Below are positions 58,301-64,000 of a DNA stretch of 64,000 nt, piece by piece (the stretch's first letter is position 1; each line of letters opens with the position of its first letter). The notes under the pieces were generated by a model that saw only the letters and a program-made list of their open reading frames with translations, made no database searches and was not told the DNA's origin. The position numbers were made by a program, and so were the translations under genes. The DNA comes from Ciona savignyi (taxonomy: Eukaryota > Chordata > Ascidiacea > Phlebobranchia > Cionidae), in NCBI GenBank assembly GCA_000149265.1, contig CH001698.1, positions 615,152 through 679,151 on the forward strand, given 5' to 3'.

Positions 58301-61300
58301 ACCACCCCGACGCTAGAGGGGGTAGCGCCTGTATGCAAGAACGTTTTGAGATGCAACTTTTTTTAAAAGTTAGAAGAAGCTTAAATGTTTAATCAGATCA
58401 AAAATTAGCTTTGCCAACTTTGAAATGAGTTTTTGAGACTAAATTTCCCAAGTGCACATTTTTCGCCCCCCCAAAAAATGTGTTTTGATAAATAAATTAT
58501 GGTTTTGTACAGTCTAAAGTATCAGAGCAGCCTAATACCCTTTTATTTACTTCCTATATGTACAAAACTTGCAATTTTAATTTTAAAACAACTTGTTGGG
58601 ACCACACTGTTTCCCAATTTATTCAATTTCTATACAAAACTGAGGCAAACCTGATGAACATTTTACAGAAAGTATTTAATTTTGTAAACATCACACACAA
58701 CACCGGACTGTTTTTAACTATCACAAAAAGTAAATTATGTGTGACAATGTTGGTGCAATTTAACACTACATATACCAGTACTAAAAGCAATGGTACAGTC
58801 TACATGGTTTAAAGCTGTTTTATGTAGCTTCCGATTTTAAAACTTTTCTGCAATGATTTGTATTTCTTCTTTAGAAACTTTATAGTTTCTGCCAGTTATA
58901 GTTGATGGTGGTGTTATAATACTAAGAATTTGTTGTTTGGGTACCCAGCAAATGTCATCCTTTTGTGGCCAATAAAAAGTGTTAGAAGGTCCATGATGAT
59001 GCAAAAACATAATGTTAACATCTCCTGGCCTTTGTCCAACTCTTGTACAAGACCAATCCACCAGCAGTTGTCATAGCGGCATGCTATATAATCCATCACT
59101 TTGACTTCTGGAACAGCTTCATTGTCAAAAAATGAGTAGGTTCCAGTTAATTCTTTATCTTCACTAACTTGTTTGTAACCCACACAGTTGAAAACCATTG
59201 GAACAAAATAGTGAAAACTTCTTGTGCCTTTGATTGTTTGCCCCATAGCATAGCGCTGCTCTAGAAGTGTTCTTGTCTGTACTAATGAGTGTTTGGGGAT
59301 AAAATTGAACGTTATTCCTTTTGATATTTTCGTTACAGTACTTTAAAACTGCAGCAGCGGTAAGAATTGGCGTACTGCCAGTTTTTACTTGCAGGCTTGC
59401 ACGGGTTAACAGCCGCTGAACAGTTCCTCCAGTACCGTCACATGGAGATTTTCCATGCGAAGTAGCAAAAAATACCAATCAGCATCAACTTTAAAATCGG
59501 AAGAGTGGAAACAAAGATTTAAAATGTTCTTGTAGTTTTTATATTGTCCTGCACATCTATCAGAGAAGTACTCAATTTTCTGGATATTTGTGTAAGTGCA
59601 CTGTCAACCTGTCAATAGAATTGGCGAGAAGATTTATAAAATCATGAACGTTAGTAGAATGGTCCACTAGTATTGACCATTCTTGTGAGTTCCACTGTTG
59701 GTAAGTAATCAAGTCTTCTTCGTAATCCTCGTACAAATCATAAAGATATTGACGTAAAACTTCAAAGCCCGGGGAGTTTGGACACCGATGGATCATGCAC
59801 ATTCTTGATTCCACAGTGCACACAATCATGGCCATGTACTCCTTGTAAGATTTGTCATCAATACATGCAGTGCATGCACTGGAACCTACTCATTTTTTGA
59901 CAATGAAGATGTTCCAGAAGTCAAAGTGATGGATTATATAGCATGCCGCTATGACAACTGCTGGTGGATTGGTCTTGTACAAGAGTTGGACAAAGCCAAT
60001 GAAGATGTTAATATCAAGTTTTTGCATCATCATGGACCTTCTAACACTTTTTATTGGCCACAAAAGGATGACATTTGCTGGGTACCCAAACAACAAATTC
60101 TTAGCATTATAACACCACCATCAACTACAACTGGCAGAAACTATAAAGTTTCTTTAAAAGAAATACAAATCATTGCAGAAAAGTTTTAAAATCGGAAGCT
60201 ACATAAAACAGCTTTAAACCAGGATGACTGTACCATTGCTTTTAGTACTGGTATATGTAGTGTTAAATTGCACCAACATTGTCACACATAATTTACTTTT
60301 TGTGATAGTTAAAAACAGTCCGGTGTTGTGTGTGATGTTTACAAAAATAAATACTTTCTGTAAAATGTTCATCAGGTTTGCCTCAGTTTTGTATAGAAAT
60401 TGAATAAATTGGGAAACAGTGTGGTCCCAACAAGTTGTTTTAAAATTAAAATTGCAAGTTTTGTACATATAGGAAGTAAATAAAAGGGCATTAGGCTGCT
60501 CTGATACTTTAGACTGTACAAAACCATAATTTATTTATCAAAACACATTTTTTTGGGGGGGCGAAAAATGTGCACTTGGGAAATTTGGTCTCAAAAACGC
60601 ATTTCAAAGTTGGCAAAGCTAATTTTTGAACTGATTAAAGATTTAAGCTTCTTTTAACTTTTAAAAAAAGTTGCATCTCAAAACGTTCTTGCATACAGGA
60701 GCTACCCCCTCTAGCGTCGGGGTGGTCGAAATAATTTTAAAACCTGATTTTGACTATTTTATAATGCCCTGAAGATAAATTGGATGTGAAATTCAGCTTC
60801 CTCATACCTTTAAATACCTTAATACAAATTTTCAGCTTTCCACATAGTTTACTTTTTGAGATATTGACAATTAAAAGTTGTAAGTAGGCGTGCTCACCAA
60901 CAATAAGCCCTCGTGTGGCCGGTTTTTCATCTTGCCGTAACTTTTGAACCGCTAGGAGTTGCGGCCTCAAATTTTGTCCTAATCATTTTTCTAGGTGTAG
61001 GTACATTGTCTGAAAATCTTAACAAAATCTGAGAGGTACGNNNNNNNNNNNNNNNNNNNNNNNNNNNNNNNNNNNNNNNNNNNNNNNNNNNNNNNNNNNN
61101 NNNNNNNNNNNNNNNNNNNNNNNNNNNNNNNNNNNNNNNNTAAAATGCTGCATGACTTAACAGATTTTTCATATCAATATGTTTAACACATAAATCTATT
61201 CATATCTAACCAATAGTTCTCCATTATTTAGTTGAAACTTAAAAGATCCTTAAAACTCCAGCCAAAATATATTGCTTAAAGGATATATTGAAATAAGGTT

Positions 61301-63833
61301 GCAAAATCTTTCTCTGCCCTAATATTGGCAAACCACAATCTGTATTTAGTAAGTAATTAGGAATTATAGCGGCCAGTAGACATAAGCAGCTTTATAAGTC
61401 CTTGTCTGTATTTTAAAGTGCATTTGACGGTTCATTTTTAAGGTGTTTTAAGTCTATATTATCATTTTCAGTTACTCATATTACTAATACCTAGTCTTTG
61501 TCACATATTCTCGTATGAGCATTAGAACTGAATATTAGTCTTTTTTGCTATATTCACAATACAGATGTAGTATTTTAAATATAAATATTAATTTCATGGT
61601 TATTATTACTTTATTATATTCAAAAACCACAACACCTCAAATGTACATTATGAAAACATAAAAATTATCTATTCTAATTTAAACAATTATAAACCAATTG
61701 TTTGTTTTAAAGGCATTTTAAGTTTCCAATCATATATCAAAACACTTCTGGACAACACTCTTTTTTTATTATATGCTTTCATTATATTATTATCTTGGTT
61801 GTCAATGTTTTAAAAAAGGGGAATAAAAGCTTTCGTTTTGTTTGTAAATTACACGAATTGTGAGCTGTAACATAGCTTAAATATATAAATATATCGTAGC
61901 TGGATTGAAAATATCAGAAAGTTGGTTCATTATGTTTAGTTAAAGATTTTTAATCTCTCCCTCACTCAAAATAAAACAAGTCAGGTCCAATGCCCATGGT
62001 CATGGAAGTATCTTTAATTTAAGATATTTTCTAACGAAAGTGTGTAGGCTATACTGAAAAAAATCTCATATTTTACCACCACCATACTTCGTTAAGTTAG
62101 TAAGTGCTGCATTAACCAACCGTTTATGGCAAATAACGCACCATGCACCAACCAAATATATTTAACCGTTACGCAGTGGCAAATTCGTTCAACCATATTC
62201 TAACATTCTGGAATAACTTTAAACTAAATATAATACAACATAAATGGGCAAACAGGCATTTAAATCGAATATCGGCGGCTTTGGCGTGTTTATAAGTCAT
62301 ACAAAAGATAAATGCAGATTCTTTGTACGCCAAACAAACTGTAACACCACAATGCACTTTAAAGTAAGTTTTTAAGCACTATTAAATAGATATGTTTTAG
62401 GGGGTTCTTCATACCCCCATACGAATTGCCCTCCATCATTTGTACCTGGTTTCGCTACTACATTAGTTAACCCCGTGTCTATCTGGTTGCACTTAACATT
62501 TTAGACTAGGCCTGAATAGATATAAAGAAATAAAAATATGTAAAAAAATAAAAGACCTTATTAGGTTACAAAACAAAAAATGATAAATTAAATCATAAAG
62601 ACCACAACACAATTTTAATCTTCTTGACTGTAAAAACAAATGCAACTTCATCCTTCAGGACTGCTCCTCCAGTTCAAATGAAAGCAGCAGTGAATCTTCC
62701 TCTTCATCCGGTGAGGACTCTGCTCCCAAGAAATCAGCTCATTCGAAAGCTAAAGCAAGAGAATTACCGGTCGGTATCAAAGTAACTCTTATTATATGTG
62801 CTGCTGAGAATTTGATCATAAGTATTGAAAGCTGTTGTCAATTGACACACCTTTACAAATTTCCCAATTATCACATGTGCATCTCTTGTTTAGATTTCTC
62901 AAGTCAAAATATTTGTATTCTTATTTTTATAAGAATCTTTTTCTGCTCACAATAGCACTTTTAGACTATAAGTCAGAAATGTTAAAATTAGCACAGTTTT
63001 ACTAATTATAATATTATATCCAGTTCATGTGGAAGTGAAAGTTCAAACAGTAGTAGCCATGTGCACATACTTTTCCGGCTATTAGAAATTTTATTAATGT
63101 TTAATAGCAAATTTAAACAGTCAGTCTAATGATGCTGCTGCATCTATAATCAATATAATTTTTTTTCAAAAAAATTAACTATAATTTTTTTAGGAATGGG
63201 AGAGAAATCCGCAATTATATTATGTTCGTCGGTCATCCAGACAGAAAAAGGAACCGGATCGTTTAAGAACAAAATCAGTAAGCGTTTACAAGTTTATATT
63301 TCCCATTTTTTATTCTTAAAACAATTTTTACCAGGGTTCAGATGAAGAATTCAGGAAAAAGTCGAGAAAACGAATCAGATCAAAAGAGTAAGATGTGTTG
63401 AGTGTTGCAATGACATTAATTATCATAATACTTTAGTCAATGTAAAAATGTGTACCTACTTTTATCAGTGTATTTTTTTGTGGAGTTCACACCACATGGG
63501 ATTCACAATCCCAAAATTGACCAGGTATCATACACGAAAATAATAGTGGTTTAGTGTTATGGGGTGATTGAATATGCAACTTATTGACTTTACAATGCTG
63601 GTTCAACCTAATGCAGCAAGATGTAAAACAACAATAATTCTATTGATTTTACTCCTTATTCTATTTTCTCCCTAGCAAAGACGCGACATCCACATTAAGT
63701 GGTTCTAGCAGCGAACAGTCAAATGAATACGAATCCTCTGCATCATGGAAGCAAGGCAAAGGAGCAAGCAAGCCATCCAAGTTATCCCAGATGAGAGCTA
63801 AACTTATGGGAAAGAAGACAAAAAACAATAAAT
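55389..63833 (+). CDS. CHD1/CHD2-like chromatin remodeller, N-terminal exons only (runs off the window)
   Basis: Exons that join in phase: 55389-55414, 55818-55881, 56169-56321, 62659-62769, 63194-63277, 63335-63387 and 63676-63833 (the last ends at a GTAATT donor, phase 1). The encoded N-terminus starts MSDETSSSSSEASEDEDSTE and goes on with Ser/Glu/Asp-rich stretches (CSSSSNESSSESSSSSGED). The segment EWERNPQLYYVRRSSRQKKEP matches the conserved WxxxPxxYGVRRSxRxRxEP block of CHD1/CHD2. The chromodomains and SNF2 helicase would lie beyond base 64000. CHD1/2 proteins space nucleosomes in transcribed genes. I cannot tell CHD1 from CHD2. Intron 3 is unusually long (6.3 kb) because of a transposon and an assembly gap. 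Confidence 0.72.
56716..56820. mobile_element. Probable short hAT-type MITE remnant
   Basis: Ends GGTTGAGAACTACTG, the usual hAT right end; the left end TAGTGGTTACTTGAA is a weaker inverted match. No clean 8-bp duplication was found. Confidence 0.45.
57465..57941 (+). repeat. 477-bp segment, left copy of an exact direct duplication
   Basis: From TAAAATGCTGCATGACTT to CTTTATTAT it reads the same as 61141-61617. It ends exactly where the transposon begins, while the right copy continues into other intron DNA. Confidence 0.9.
57942..59145 (+). repeat. Left arm of the transposon inverted repeat
   Basis: Reverse complement of 59880-61040 apart from scattered single changes; the innermost match is GTAGGTTCCA / TGGAACCTAC. 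Confidence 0.88.
59880..61040 (-). repeat. Right arm of the transposon inverted repeat (end missing)
   Basis: Runs into the gap at the position equal to 57987 of the left arm. Confidence 0.88.
61041..61140. other. Assembly gap, 100 N
   Basis: Exactly 100 N, a conventional placeholder length. It lies between the transposon right arm and the second copy of the 477-bp duplication. Confidence 0.99.
61141..61617 (+). repeat. 477-bp segment, right copy, continuing as an empty transposon site
   Basis: Same sequence as 57465-57941, but after TTTATTAT it goes on with ATTCAAAAACCACAAC instead of the transposon end. Confidence 0.9.
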
Positions 63834-63915
63834 GTAATTTGGGGTACAATTAATTGTATTTCATAATGCATTGTATGTAGAATATTTTCATATAATGAAG
63901 CTTAACCCTTTAACA

Positions 63916-64000
63916 CAGTGTTTCCCAACCTTTTTTGGTCGCAGACTATTTCCTTTCCAGCGAAAGTCTTTGCGGACTCAAAGTGCATCAATTTTCAATT
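63916..64000 (+). mobile_element. Left end of a hAT-type element, cut by the window
   Basis: CAGTGTTTCCCAACCTTTTT is a typical hAT terminal sequence. The other end is outside the window. Confidence 0.6.

Larger units (their letters stand above)
57942..61040 (-). mobile_element. DNA transposon with ~1.2-kb inverted repeats, right end lost in a gap
   Basis: Left arm 57942-59145 and right arm 59880-61040 are reverse complements with few differences, around a 734-bp centre. The left end starts GGGTCATTCCATTATAATTG. About 45 bp of the right end are missing at the gap. Minus-strand frames look like pieces of one transposase: 59572-59835 (ending NSIDRLTVHLHKYPEN), 59164-59478 (FFATSHGKSPCDGTGGTVQR) and 58837-59246 (YIACRYDNCWWIGLVQELDK, then in another frame HHHGPSNTFYWPQKDD). 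The last part is repeated intact on the plus strand at 59926-60189 within the right arm. The frames are broken, so the copy is not active by itself. I believe the HGKxxCDGxGG and HGPSxxFxWPxxDD motifs recur in invertebrate transposon proteins, but I do not assign a superfamily. Confidence 0.82.

Overview
This window looks like nuclear DNA of a tunicate, most likely a Ciona-type ascidian. It is AT-rich. It carries chordate-like orthologues in small, densely spaced genes with short GT-AG introns. Several genes have a 3' splice acceptor directly in front of the start codon, as expected where a spliced leader is added. The spacers hold tRNA-derived SINE pieces, hAT-type MITEs and a satellite. Genus and species are inferred, not proven.

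Left part (1-15.5 kb), ordinary compact genes. On the minus strand: a DUSP23-like phosphatase, COPS4 (COP9 signalosome), ERCC3/XPB (TFIIH helicase) and a RAB33 GTPase. RAB33 and BBS5 (BBSome, cilia) diverge from a 0.6 kb shared promoter. BBS5 is followed by a nine-exon STPG/SHIPPO-repeat gene, probably of the axoneme or sperm tail, whose introns hold two MITEs with clear target-site duplications.

Middle (17-32 kb), accessory DNA. A minus-strand gene of nine exons, which I assembled by splice phase, encodes a small secreted Ser-Gly-rich, acidic protein with the look of a proteoglycan core. Its central exons grew by tandem duplication of a unit of about 0.72 kb. A non-coding stretch follows, with a satellite of about 335 bp period, a SINE and a TKL-type pseudokinase gene in one exon.

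Right part (32.9-64 kb). POLR1A, the largest subunit of RNA polymerase I, spans 32,890-53,132 in 35 exons that I could join in phase. Two oddities are a one-base frameshift just after the catalytic Asp motif (probably a sequence error) and a GC-AG intron. Intron 20 (42,891-45,747) holds the most striking signal of the window: about 21 hairpins of about 70-80 nt packed in 2.3 kb. They fall into three related families and look like a large microRNA cluster. G-U pairing and the 5' U of the conserved arm suggest it is transcribed antisense to POLR1A. Downstream is the 5' part of a CHD1/CHD2-like chromatin remodeller, cut by the window end. Its third intron holds a DNA transposon with inverted repeats of about 1.2 kb, an assembly gap, and a 477 bp exact duplication that marks a scaffolding or allele problem.
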